Origin: JABDMH01 sp964428345
GTDB lineage: Bacteria > Bacteroidota > Bacteroidia > Chitinophagales > Saprospiraceae
Direction of reading: 5' to 3'
DNA length: 64,000 bases
NCBI GenBank assembly: GCA_964428345.1
Contig: CAYRYD010000029.1
Span: 1 to 64,000 of the forward strand
Shown here: one piece after another, positions 7,678 through 16,217 of the stretch
How the letters are laid out: every line of letters starts with the position of its first letter
Numbering within the stretch: position 1 is the first letter of the stretch
The notes under the pieces: model-generated
Database searches by the model: none
The model's input: the letters and a program-made list of their open reading frames with translations, nothing else
Told to the model about the DNA's origin: nothing
Position numbers and translations under genes: made by a program

Positions 7678-9123
7678 ATGAACAAGCATCTTTTACAGCA
7701 TGGACAATTACTGGACCGGAGGCAATTTTTAACCAAGACCTCACTTGGATTGGGCGCGATAGCTGCAGGAGCTTTGTTAGGTAATACCGCCACCGTAGAG
7801 CAGTCTGCCGGACAAGAGGTCAGCAAGGTGATATCGAGCCATCCGAAAGTGAAAAGAGTGGTGTATCTGTTTCAGAGCGGAGGTCCCTCGCAACTAGATT
7901 TGTTTGATTATAAACCCCTGCTTAGAGAGTATCACGGCCAGGATCTTCCGGATTCGGTGAGAAAAGGTCAGCGGCTGACCGGCATGTCCGGTCAGCAGAG
8001 CAGCTTGCCTATGACCGCTTCTATCTACGATTTCCGGCAATATGGTGAAAGCCAGACCTGGGTGAGCGAGTTGATGCCGTATACCGCCCGGATTGTCGAT
8101 GATCTGTGTTTCATCCGGACGATGCATACCGAGGCGATCAACCACGATCCGGCCATTACCTTCTTTCAGACCGGAAGCATGTTGCCGGGGAGACCGTCGA
8201 TCGGGGCCTGGGTAAGCTACGGGCTGGGTTCGGACAACGATAATCTGCCGGCATTTATCGTACTGGTATCGAAGAATGCGGGTGGTCAGCCACTGTATGC
8301 CCGGCTTTGGGGAAACGGCTTTTTACCGACCGAGCATCAGGGTGTACAGTTCCGGTCGGGTAAGGATCCGGTTTTGTTTCTCCGGGATCCGGAAGGATTC
8401 AGGACGGAAGACCGGGCTGCCATGCTCCGTCATTTGAAATCGTTGAATAACCTGCAATACGACACCTATCAGGACCCGGAGATCCGGGCCCGGATGGCCC
8501 AATATGAAATGGCTTTCCGGATGCAGACATCTGTGCCCGAGGTGATGGACATGAGCGGTGAGCCCGATTATATCTATGACCTCTATGGTCCGGACAGCCG
8601 GGATCCGGGTACCTATGCAGCCAACTGCCTGCTGGCCCGCAAATTGCTCGAAAGAAATGTCAAATTTGTCCAGCTTTATCACCAGGGCTGGGATCAGCAT
8701 CTCAACCTGCCGGCCGGGATCGAAAGTCAGTGCCGGAAAACGGATCAGGCTACCGCAGCGCTGGTGCAGGACCTGAAGCAGCGTGGCATGCTGGAGGATA
8801 CCCTGGTGATATGGGGAGGGGAGTTTGGGCGGACCGTCTATTCACAGGGCAAATTGACCGCCACCAATTACGGGCGTGACCACCACCCCCGCTGTTTCAC
8901 CATGTGGATGGCAGGAGCGGGAGTCCGATCCGGATACTCGCATGGCATCACCGACGATTTTGGCTACAATATTGTGCAGGACCCGGTCCATGTGCACGAC
9001 TTTCAGGCCACGCTATTGCATTTGATGGGGGTCAATCATGAAGAACTCACTTTCAGGTATCAGGGCAGAAGATTCCGGCTGACCGATGTTCATGGCAAAG
9101 TGATTCCGGAAATTCTCGTTTAG
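7678..9123 (+). CDS. DUF1501 Tat-exported protein (alkaline phosphatase/sulfatase-like fold)
   Basis: 481 residues with a twin-arginine signal (DRRQFLTKTSLGLGA, about 12-26), so it is exported folded. The body matches the DUF1501 family: VKRVVYLFQSGGPSQLDLFDYKP near the start, then HLNLPAGIESQCR and TLVIWGGEFGRTVYSQ, and RDHHPRCFTMWMAGAGV towards the end. The family is structurally related to the alkaline phosphatase/sulfatase superfamily through its Asp/His-rich metal site, but its substrates are unknown. The start lies 3 bases after the stop of the PSD1 cytochrome, so the two are co-transcribed and presumably act together in the periplasm. Confidence 0.9.
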   Translation: MNKHLLQHGQLLDRRQFLTKTSLGLGAIAAGALLGNTATVEQSAGQEVSKVISSHPKVKRVVYLFQSGGPSQLDLFDYKPLLREYHGQDLPDSVRKGQRLTGMSGQQSSLPMTASIYDFRQYGESQTWVSELMPYTARIVDDLCFIRTMHTEAINHDPAITFFQTGSMLPGRPSIGAWVSYGLGSDNDNLPAFIVLVSKNAGGQPLYARLWGNGFLPTEHQGVQFRSGKDPVLFLRDPEGFRTEDRAAMLRHLKSLNNLQYDTYQDPEIRARMAQYEMAFRMQTSVPEVMDMSGEPDYIYDLYGPDSRDPGTYAANCLLARKLLERNVKFVQLYHQGWDQHLNLPAGIESQCRKTDQATAALVQDLKQRGMLEDTLVIWGGEFGRTVYSQGKLTATNYGRDHHPRCFTMWMAGAGVRSGYSHGITDDFGYNIVQDPVHVHDFQATLLHLMGVNHEELTFRYQGRRFRLTDVHGKVIPEILV

Positions 9124-9183
9124 GTAATTTCTTCCGGATGGTTTCATGGGTGATTCCGTAACTTTGGGTTCGCTTATCGTATC

Positions 9184-10203
9184 TTGAAGGGGAAAAGAAA
9201 TATCACGATCCATGATCTGGCCAGGGAACTCGATCTCTCGCCTTCCACCATTTCACGGGCACTGAAGGATCACCCCAGTATTGGAGCCCAAACCCGTCAG
9301 CGGGTCAAAAAACTGGCCAAACTGAGGGGTTACCGGCCCAATATCATGGCGGTCAGTTTACGAAGCCGCCAGTCGAAGACCATTGGTGTACTGATATCCT
9401 GGATCAATCGCCCATTTTTCTCCAACCTGATCAGTGGCATCGAAGAGGCAGCCCGGGAGAAAGGATATAATGTGATTATTTCACAGACCACTGATCACCT
9501 CCAGATTGAAAAAGACAACGCCAAAGCCTTGTACGATATGCGGATCTGCGGATTGATTACTTCCCTGTCGGTCGAAACACTGGAATTTGATCATTTCGAG
9601 CAGTTTTACCGCAGCGATACGCCAGTGGTGTTTGTAGACCGGGTGCCGGTCGACTTTGAAGGTCAGAAAGTGGTGATCGACAACTATCAGGCTGGTTATG
9701 ATGCTACCATGCATCTGATCGGACAGGGATGCCGGAGGCTGGCTCATTTGGGAGGCTCCCTCAATCAACGTCTTTACCAGGACCGCCTCAGTGGATTTAA
9801 AGAGGCCTGTCTGAATGCGGGTATCCCCCTGTATCCTGAATTTGTCCTGAACGGTAAAAGCCTGAGCCGCGGAGAAGCTTTGGCAATGTCGGAGAAGCTG
9901 TTTGCCGGTCAGGTGGTACCCGATGGAATATTTGCCGCCAATGACATTGCGGCGGTTTGTGCCATTCAGGTGGCCAAGGCGGCCGGAAAAAAAATACCGG
10001 AAGACGTGGCGGTCATCGGGTTTAATGATGATCCGATCTGTGAGATTGTCGACCCTCCGCTTTCTTCCATGTATCATCCGGCTTATGAAATGGGTAGAAT
10101 TTGCGTCGAAAGGATTCTGAGTAGTCTGTCTAAACCAAAACATAAAGACGACTATTCCATACTCACTACCGAACTCGTGGTCCGGAAATCTTCCCTTCGG
10201 TAA
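9184..10203 (+). CDS. LacI-family transcriptional regulator
   Basis: 339 residues. The N-terminal LacI helix-turn-helix (ITIHDLARELDLSPSTISRAL, about 6-26) is followed by the hinge helix region and a periplasmic-binding-protein-type ligand domain (KTIGVLISWINRPFFSNL to SILTTELVVR). The only sensible start is a TTG at 9184: a TGA stop lies in frame at 9151 and no ATG precedes the HTH. It sits 60 bases after the DUF1501 gene on the same strand, and convergent with the epimerase/fucosidase operon. It may control either set, probably in response to a sugar. An LacI-type palindrome at 43847-43862 is the only candidate operator I found in the window. Confidence 0.92.
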   Translation: MKGKRNITIHDLARELDLSPSTISRALKDHPSIGAQTRQRVKKLAKLRGYRPNIMAVSLRSRQSKTIGVLISWINRPFFSNLISGIEEAAREKGYNVIISQTTDHLQIEKDNAKALYDMRICGLITSLSVETLEFDHFEQFYRSDTPVVFVDRVPVDFEGQKVVIDNYQAGYDATMHLIGQGCRRLAHLGGSLNQRLYQDRLSGFKEACLNAGIPLYPEFVLNGKSLSRGEALAMSEKLFAGQVVPDGIFAANDIAAVCAIQVAKAAGKKIPEDVAVIGFNDDPICEIVDPPLSSMYHPAYEMGRICVERILSSLSKPKHKDDYSILTTELVVRKSSLR

Positions 10204-10239
10204 GTTTAGGGAAGTCCCCTATTTCCGTATTCTTATCGT

Positions 10240-10272
10240 TTAAACAATTTAACAATTCAAACAGTTAAACAA
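10240..10272. repeat. Octamer-type AT-rich repeat at a gene end
   Basis: AAACAATT, TAACAATT, CAAACAGTT and AAACAA follow one another, the same period-8 pattern as at 1-275. The 3' end of the epimerase gene runs into it. Its last residues (LFNCLNC) and its TAA stop are encoded by the repeat, so insertion or expansion of the repeat has rewritten the C-terminus. Confidence 0.65.
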
Positions 10273-11439
10273 AACCTTCTCAAACTCCTTCCAACAGATA
10301 TACAGACCCCTTGGCAGGTGAAAACACCCTTTCCACTTACCGCCTTTTAAGGATATATGCGGTTTGCCAGATCGGTTGAGATAACCAAACCATTCGCCGA
10401 ATTGGGGATCGGGAAAATGTGACCAGGTATAGGCGTGTACCTTGTCAAACCAGGCCAGGACATCCTTTCTTCCTGTCAATCTGTAGGATTTTACGAGGGC
10501 AATCAGTGCTTCGAGGTGCACCCACCATAACTTTTGATCCCATTCGAGTTGCAGGGGAGGAGATTGCCGGGCATCCATGAAGTAGAAAATCCCTCCGTAT
10601 TCCTGATCCCAGGCATATTCCAGCATCTGCAGGGTGGTCTCCACCGCTTCCTCCACGATTCCTGGTAGTCCATTTTCATGGGCTATATCCATGATAAACC
10701 ACATGGCTTCCAGCACATGACCGGGATTCAGCAGGCGACCTTCGTAGGTATCAATGAATGAATGATCTGCCGACACAAACTCATGAATGATGCCTGTTTC
10801 GGGATTTCGGTGTTTTCTTAAAATCAGGTCGATGCACTGTTTAAAAAGACGTTGTGATTGCTCATCCGGTAAATGTGCATCCAGTTGATGCGTAAGCCAG
10901 GCAGTCATCATCGGGATCCCAAAACCGGACAAGGGCCGGTTGCCGGTCGATTTCTCGTAGATACCCTTTGGATTTTCGGCCCGGTCGATAAAACGCCGGT
11001 AGGTTTGCAGGGAAATTTCCAACGATTCTTCATCGCCGGTTGCCTGGGCGTATTCATAAAAACTCAGGGCAGCAAAACAATCGGAAAAAATATTATAGGG
11101 CTGCAACAGGGGATTACCCATCCGGTCCCACGAAAAATAAAAGCTGCCGCTATTTTTATCACGGCCATATTTCCTCAGAAAATGAATTCCGTTCGCGGCA
11201 ATTTCCAGCCATGCTTCCCGTTTTTCCAGCTCCTTGAAAATCATCGAAAAAAACCAGATTTGCCGTCCCTGCAGCCAGGAGAATTTATCGGTGTCAAAGA
11301 CTTTACCGGTACGGTCCAGGCTGGTCAAATAGCCTCCATATTCCCAGTCGACTGAATGGCTACTCCAAAAAGGAATGACATCGTGCAGTAGGGCATTTTT
11401 ATACTGGTCGCGATATTCGACGATCTTTCTTTGATTCAT
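10249..11439 (-). CDS. N-acylglucosamine 2-epimerase (AGE) family protein
   Basis: 396 residues with the alpha/alpha-barrel signature of the AGE/cellobiose 2-epimerase family: WLQGRQIWFFSMI (about 54-66), FSDCFAALSFYEYA, LLNPGHVLEAMWF with the conserved His, and EWDQKLWWVHLEALIAL near 300. Such enzymes interconvert sugars at C2, for example GlcNAc/ManNAc or mannose/glucose units. It lies 24 bases downstream of the GH29 fucosidase on the same strand, so one operon is likely, with release and conversion of sugars. Substrate cannot be assigned. The C-terminal LFNCLNC comes from an intergenic repeat. Confidence 0.87.
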   Translation of the reverse strand: MNQRKIVEYRDQYKNALLHDVIPFWSSHSVDWEYGGYLTSLDRTGKVFDTDKFSWLQGRQIWFFSMIFKELEKREAWLEIAANGIHFLRKYGRDKNSGSFYFSWDRMGNPLLQPYNIFSDCFAALSFYEYAQATGDEESLEISLQTYRRFIDRAENPKGIYEKSTGNRPLSGFGIPMMTAWLTHQLDAHLPDEQSQRLFKQCIDLILRKHRNPETGIIHEFVSADHSFIDTYEGRLLNPGHVLEAMWFIMDIAHENGLPGIVEEAVETTLQMLEYAWDQEYGGIFYFMDARQSPPLQLEWDQKLWWVHLEALIALVKSYRLTGRKDVLAWFDKVHAYTWSHFPDPQFGEWFGYLNRSGKPHISLKGGKWKGCFHLPRGLYICWKEFEKVLFNCLNC

Positions 11440-11463
11440 GAGAGCAGGATCGACGGTGGTTCG

Positions 11464-13551
11464 TTATTTTGTAAGGATACCGATTTCAGCAAATGAAGGT
11501 AAAAGACCGTCTGTGGTCTGTAATGCCCGCAATTTGATAAAGCGGCACCGGTGTTCCGGAACTTCCACCCGTTGCCATACCGGACTGTTTTGGATATTAC
11601 TGAATTCACCCGATTGCATCAGCCGGTATTGGCCACCGCCCAGGCTGGTAAAAAAAGCATATTCAGCAATAATACCGGAAAACCACCGGTTCTGGGGTGG
11701 CAAATAGGTAAATCCCTTAACGACCAGAGGTTCTCCCAGATCGATAATGATTTGTTGGTAATCCCGGTCGGTCACTGTAAAGAAACTGTCTTCATTGCCA
11801 TCGATGACCTTAATGGCATTGGTATCGCGATGGTAAATACGCCATTGGACGGCACTGACGTCAAAGTCTTTCCGGGAAATGTCACTCTGCCGGCCCGTGA
11901 CATCGATATTGACGGCTTGCACCACTCCCGGTGTCAACAAAGCGAATGGTTGCTCGTATTTCAAAGATCGGTCATCAGGTTGGTCCCCGTTGATGGTGTA
12001 ATAAATCGCTGTGTTCGAATCGGGAACTGTCAGGGTGACCATGCCTGGTTTTGATCGCTCTATAGCCGGAGCAGCCAGCAACGGATCGGCATGATACACT
12101 TCAATATTCGAGATGACCGGGCAGGCTTTAGCATCGGTTATCGTAAACCTCAGCCGGTCGGTTTCCACCTCGTCAAATCGCAATATCCGTTTGTAACCGA
12201 TTGTGGTACCCCGGATCATTTCCTCCCAGTCACCGTCAGCAAAGTATTCGATGGTAAAGGATTTCACCCGTTGTCCCAACGGTATATACTCCTGTACCAG
12301 GAAACGATTCAACCGGATCAACGAATCAAAGGTCAAGGTCAGGGATGCCTCAATGACGCTGTCTGCCGTGGTCCAGTAGGTTTGTGTATTGCCATCGGTT
12401 ACCTTGCCGGCAACATAGGATTTTCCGCGCTCCTGGCTGGCCTCAACCCGGGCGTTTGATGCCAGATTGTGTGAAAAATCCTCCCGGATTTTTTCCATCA
12501 TCTTTTTGAGCTGACGGCTGTCGTTTTCGTGTACCAATCCTCGCGTGTCGACCGGAAAATTCAGCAACAGGGGGGTATTCATGCCAATGGATTCATAATA
12601 GATATCCACCAGTTTATGGACAGATTTCACCTTGTGATCTTCATAATCGTGGTAATACCATCCCGGGCGGATCGACACATTGGTCTCCGCCGGTACCCAA
12701 TGGGTGCCATTTTCCTGACCATCCGCCCAATGGGTATGATAAGTTGGCATACCACCGTGAACCGAATCGCGCACCAGGTTGGACCAGATGGTGGGGTAGG
12801 AGTGTCCGTCTTCGTTGCCGACCCAACGTACATCCGGTCCGGCATCGCTGAAAATGACCGCGTTGGGTTGCCATTCGCGGATCAGTTGATAGGTGGTTTC
12901 CCAGTCGTAGTATCTTCGTTTATCAACCCAGCGCTCTTCATTGGCCCCACCATAGTAGCCTCTGCCACCGTTGGCTCCGTCAAACCACACTTCGAATATA
13001 TCTCCGTATTGGGTCAATAGTTCCTTCAGTTGCCTGCGCATGTAGACGATGTATTCTTCCCGGCCATAATGGACGTGATTGCGATCCCATGGAGAATAGT
13101 AGATTCCCAGTTTTAAACCTGAATCCCGGCAGGCATCCGCCAGTTCCCGGATCAGATCGCCCTCACCTCCTCTCCAGGGAGAGTTTTTAACGGAGTGCTC
13201 CGTGTACTTCGAAGGCCAAAGGCAAAATCCATCATGATGTTTGGCAGTGATGATCACACCTTTCATCCCGGCGTCTTTAAAAGTGCGGACCCATTGCCGG
13301 CAGTCCAGTTGGGTGGGATTGAACAAAGCCGGATCTTCTTCCCCGGTACCCCATTCCATATTGGTAAAGGTGTTCATATTGAAGTGCACAAAAGCATAAA
13401 ATTCGAGGTCCTGCCAGGCCAGTTGCCGATTACTGGGAGTGGGCAGGACTGGTGCAGGTGGTGTTACTGTTTCAGAAGAACAACTGATCAGCAAGAAAGG
13501 GGAAAGAAAATGCAGAAAAAATTTTGTTGTGAGAGAAAGACTCCGCGGCAT
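11464..13551 (-). CDS. Alpha-L-fucosidase, GH29, lipoprotein
   Basis: 695 residues with a lipoprotein signal (LISCSS, Cys24). The GH29 catalytic barrel occupies about residues 35-370. GVIITAKHHDGFCLWPS and GIYYSPWDRNHVHYG are classic GH29 segments, and the nucleophile aspartate lies in FEVWFDGANGG. A discoidin (F5/8-C-like) domain follows at about 375-490. Next comes a short FN3-like/chitobiase C-terminal segment (AIYYTINGDQPD near 550), then a second sugar-binding-like domain to the end. It hydrolyses terminal alpha-L-fucose from glycans at the cell surface or periplasm. First gene of an operon with the AGE-family epimerase. Confidence 0.92.
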   Translation of the reverse strand: MPRSLSLTTKFFLHFLSPFLLISCSSETVTPPAPVLPTPSNRQLAWQDLEFYAFVHFNMNTFTNMEWGTGEEDPALFNPTQLDCRQWVRTFKDAGMKGVIITAKHHDGFCLWPSKYTEHSVKNSPWRGGEGDLIRELADACRDSGLKLGIYYSPWDRNHVHYGREEYIVYMRRQLKELLTQYGDIFEVWFDGANGGRGYYGGANEERWVDKRRYYDWETTYQLIREWQPNAVIFSDAGPDVRWVGNEDGHSYPTIWSNLVRDSVHGGMPTYHTHWADGQENGTHWVPAETNVSIRPGWYYHDYEDHKVKSVHKLVDIYYESIGMNTPLLLNFPVDTRGLVHENDSRQLKKMMEKIREDFSHNLASNARVEASQERGKSYVAGKVTDGNTQTYWTTADSVIEASLTLTFDSLIRLNRFLVQEYIPLGQRVKSFTIEYFADGDWEEMIRGTTIGYKRILRFDEVETDRLRFTITDAKACPVISNIEVYHADPLLAAPAIERSKPGMVTLTVPDSNTAIYYTINGDQPDDRSLKYEQPFALLTPGVVQAVNIDVTGRQSDISRKDFDVSAVQWRIYHRDTNAIKVIDGNEDSFFTVTDRDYQQIIIDLGEPLVVKGFTYLPPQNRWFSGIIAEYAFFTSLGGGQYRLMQSGEFSNIQNSPVWQRVEVPEHRCRFIKLRALQTTDGLLPSFAEIGILTK

Positions 13552-13692
13552 GCTCTATAATGATTCGATCCTGGTTAAAAATAGCGAAAGTTTCCGCAAG
13601 AAAAATCCACTCTTGCCTCACGACAAGATCAAGATGTTGGTTCGCTGAATCAGGATCCTCAAATACCGGGACTTCCTGTTTTCTGTTCTTGC

Positions 13693-15441
13693 CTAAAAGG
13701 CAGAATTTGTCAAGGTAAAATCGGCATTGACCCAGGCTTTCTGGTAGTCCTTGTATGCCTGCCGGGCCTCATCCTCCTTTCCTGACATTTTCAGCGCCTG
13801 GGATAATCCATACAAAGACCAGCCGTTATCCCGTAAATGTTTCAGGTCTTCCCGGTACACCTGCTCCGCTTCTTCGTACTCTCCAGTTTCAATGAGGTAT
13901 TTGCCAAGGACCTGCCTGACGGGGTGATGCCAGTTGGGTGGCTCGTTGTAAGGTAAATTATCCTCTTTTTCGACCGCGGTTCTAAGGTGGGCGATTGCCT
14001 CGGGATAGTGACCCTGAGCTGCTGACAGTTCACCCATCGGCACCAACCGGAGCAGCTCGTGAATGTCGTCCATCATGTCATAGGCGGTATCCGCAGTTTC
14101 TTCCGGCGACTCCTTACCTTCCTGTTCGGAGCTTATCATCTGCTCCAACGAATCGATCTCAGCCTGGGCCTGATTGAAGAGACCCTTTCTGGTAAAGGCA
14201 ATACTCCGGGCATGGTGCCAGAATTTTTTGACCAGGGTGAGGCGGGCATCGGGTGCGGGGGTGGTCAGGATCTGATTCCATTTTCCAAAGCGGACATAAG
14301 CCTGTAATGGTACTGGAAGAAATCCCTGGACTAACGGGTCGGCAGCAGCTACGTCGAGTGGTATTTTATCCGCTACCTTTTCGGCGGCATCCAGAGCCTC
14401 GCCCATCCGGCCGCTGAGGGTGGCCGACATCCAGAGAAAATGAATGTTATGCGGATAATATCCCAGAGGATAAATGCCCATGGCCTGACAGGCTGCGATG
14501 TAATCCTCGTCAACCTGGATGGCCTTGCGGTTGCTCTGGGCAGCATCCTCGTACCGTCCGACCCGGGCATAAATATGAGCCGGCATATGCACCAGGTGTC
14601 CGGCAGCTGGTATCAGGCTGCCCAGCATGTCGGCGCTTGGCACTCCCCGGTCCGGATTGCCGGAAGCTTCCACGATGTGGATGTACAAATGATGCGCTCC
14701 GGGATGCACAGGATTTTTCCGGATCACTTCTTCCAGTAGTTTTACGGCCTCCGTGGTATTTGATCGCGGACTTTTATCCTTTTCATAGTAATTCCAGGGC
14801 ATGGTGTTCATGATGGCATCCACATAAAGGGTCTTGATCTCCAGATCGTCCGGATATCTGGCCGCCAGCGTTTTCATGGCTTCCATATAGGTTCGATTGA
14901 GCGAATCGCGGTTGACCGAGGTGCTGTCGGCATGCCGGTGGGCCAGGGCCATGATCAGGTCCAGTTCTTTCTGGGAGCCTTTGGCCAGGTCTTTGCCGGT
15001 TGCAAGGGCTTCGTGGGCTTCCTGTTCACGGGCTTTCGAAGGCACCCAGTCGTTCAGGTTGGGTCCCAGGGACATGGCAATACCCCAGTAAGCCATGGCA
15101 CAATATGGATCGATCTTCAGGCATTCTTTAAAGGAGCGGTAAGCTTCACCATGGTTGAAACCGTATACAAACTTCAGGCCCTGATCAAAGTATTGCTGGG
15201 CCTTCGGTGCAATCGTGTGTACGGTATAGGAATGGTTGCCCATCTGTTCGAAAAGTGGAGCCACTTTTTCGCCGGTATCTAGACGCAACAAGGCAAGATT
15301 GATCTTGTTGCTGCAAAATCCACCTCCGGAATAGAGGATACTTTTGTCAACACGCAGGGCTCCGGATTCGTTATTCTTAAAACTAAAGGTGAGTCCCAGG
15401 ATCAGTGGAACAGCCAGAAGGGAAAAAATCTTTGGTTTCAT
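13693..15441 (-). CDS. Secreted TPR-repeat protein
   Basis: 582 residues from the ATG at 15441, which gives a clean signal peptide (MKPKIFSLLAVPLILGLTF). An upstream in-frame ATG at 15492 would put 17 polar residues before it, so the shorter start is preferred. Repeats of TPR type are visible: GFNHGEAYRSFKECLKIDPYCAMAYWG, HIYARVGRYEDAAQSNRKAI, GHYPEAIAHLRTAVEKEDNL and ETGEYEEAEQVYREDLK. It resembles a family of long Bacteroidota TPR proteins of unknown role, probably periplasmic scaffolding. It is transcribed alone, upstream of the fucosidase but separated by 140 bases. Confidence 0.8.
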   Translation of the reverse strand: MKPKIFSLLAVPLILGLTFSFKNNESGALRVDKSILYSGGGFCSNKINLALLRLDTGEKVAPLFEQMGNHSYTVHTIAPKAQQYFDQGLKFVYGFNHGEAYRSFKECLKIDPYCAMAYWGIAMSLGPNLNDWVPSKAREQEAHEALATGKDLAKGSQKELDLIMALAHRHADSTSVNRDSLNRTYMEAMKTLAARYPDDLEIKTLYVDAIMNTMPWNYYEKDKSPRSNTTEAVKLLEEVIRKNPVHPGAHHLYIHIVEASGNPDRGVPSADMLGSLIPAAGHLVHMPAHIYARVGRYEDAAQSNRKAIQVDEDYIAACQAMGIYPLGYYPHNIHFLWMSATLSGRMGEALDAAEKVADKIPLDVAAADPLVQGFLPVPLQAYVRFGKWNQILTTPAPDARLTLVKKFWHHARSIAFTRKGLFNQAQAEIDSLEQMISSEQEGKESPEETADTAYDMMDDIHELLRLVPMGELSAAQGHYPEAIAHLRTAVEKEDNLPYNEPPNWHHPVRQVLGKYLIETGEYEEAEQVYREDLKHLRDNGWSLYGLSQALKMSGKEDEARQAYKDYQKAWVNADFTLTNSAF

Positions 15442-15550
15442 TGGAGATTTGATTTTAATTTGGAAAAGATTCCGGTCCTCTGCCGGAGTCATTCAAGAGC
15501 TAAAATTAAGTAAACGGAGGATAGAAGTTCAATAAATAAATGGTAATAGG

Positions 15551-16216
15551 ATGAAAAATATTAAAAATATCTGGCTTTACAGCTTTGCCTGTTTCCTGGT
15601 CACTCATGGTTCCCTTTATAGCCAGGATGAGGGTAAGCTGACACCATATCTGCTGGATTCTTTTGTGGAAGGCACGCTGTATTACCGGACCGCACCGCCC
15701 AGAAATGCCAAGTTTAATTATCACCTGGTAGGCCAGGAAGTAGTCATGGATTTTAATAACAATAAAGTGCCGGTCAATAATTTCCCCAACCTCGATAGTG
15801 TGCATATCGGGTCCCGGAATTTTATTATCGTCGACGGTAAATCATATGAGGAGTTAATTAAAGGTCCGGTGCAATTGCTGATGGATTATAGATTCACTTC
15901 ACAAATTCAGCCCAATGAGGGCGCCTACGGTTCGAAATCGCATGCAGCCTCCGTGGTCGTTGCCGATCAGCGGATCAGGCCCAATGATTTTTACGCACTG
16001 GAGTGGAATGAGGGATATGATCTGATAAACCGTTCTGAAGCTTTTATCGTCGAGAACGGAAAATGGTCAAAGTTTGACAATGTCAACCAATTAAGCCAGA
16101 TATTCAAGGAAAGAAAGAAAGAGATCAAGGAATTTGCCTCTTCCAATAAAATTACTTTTCATAATCCGGAAGACGTAAAAAAAATCGTAGAATATATTCT
16201 GGGGCTCGGGCAGTAA
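15551..16216 (+). CDS. Hypothetical secreted protein
   Basis: 221 residues with an N-terminal signal peptide ending near SLYSQ. I do not recognise the family. A segment of the form FNYHLVGQEVVMDFNNNKVPV (about 55-75) resembles small Bacteroidota secreted proteins, and the C-terminal third is charged and helical (FKERKKEIKEFASSNKITF). It is transcribed divergently from the TPR gene. It ends two bases before the convergent acetoacetate-CoA ligase, so the two share almost no intergenic space. Confidence 0.6.
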   Translation: MKNIKNIWLYSFACFLVTHGSLYSQDEGKLTPYLLDSFVEGTLYYRTAPPRNAKFNYHLVGQEVVMDFNNNKVPVNNFPNLDSVHIGSRNFIIVDGKSYEELIKGPVQLLMDYRFTSQIQPNEGAYGSKSHAASVVVADQRIRPNDFYALEWNEGYDLINRSEAFIVENGKWSKFDNVNQLSQIFKERKKEIKEFASSNKITFHNPEDVKKIVEYILGLGQ

Positions 16217-16217
16217 T

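Noticed and set aside
9481..10143. 220-codon open frame antisense to the LacI gene
   Set aside because: It lies wholly opposite a clear LacI regulator and its translation has no domain-like pattern.
10191..10215. Terminator after the LacI gene
   Set aside because: CTTCCC/GGGAAG arms are present but the stem is short, the loop long and there is no T-run.
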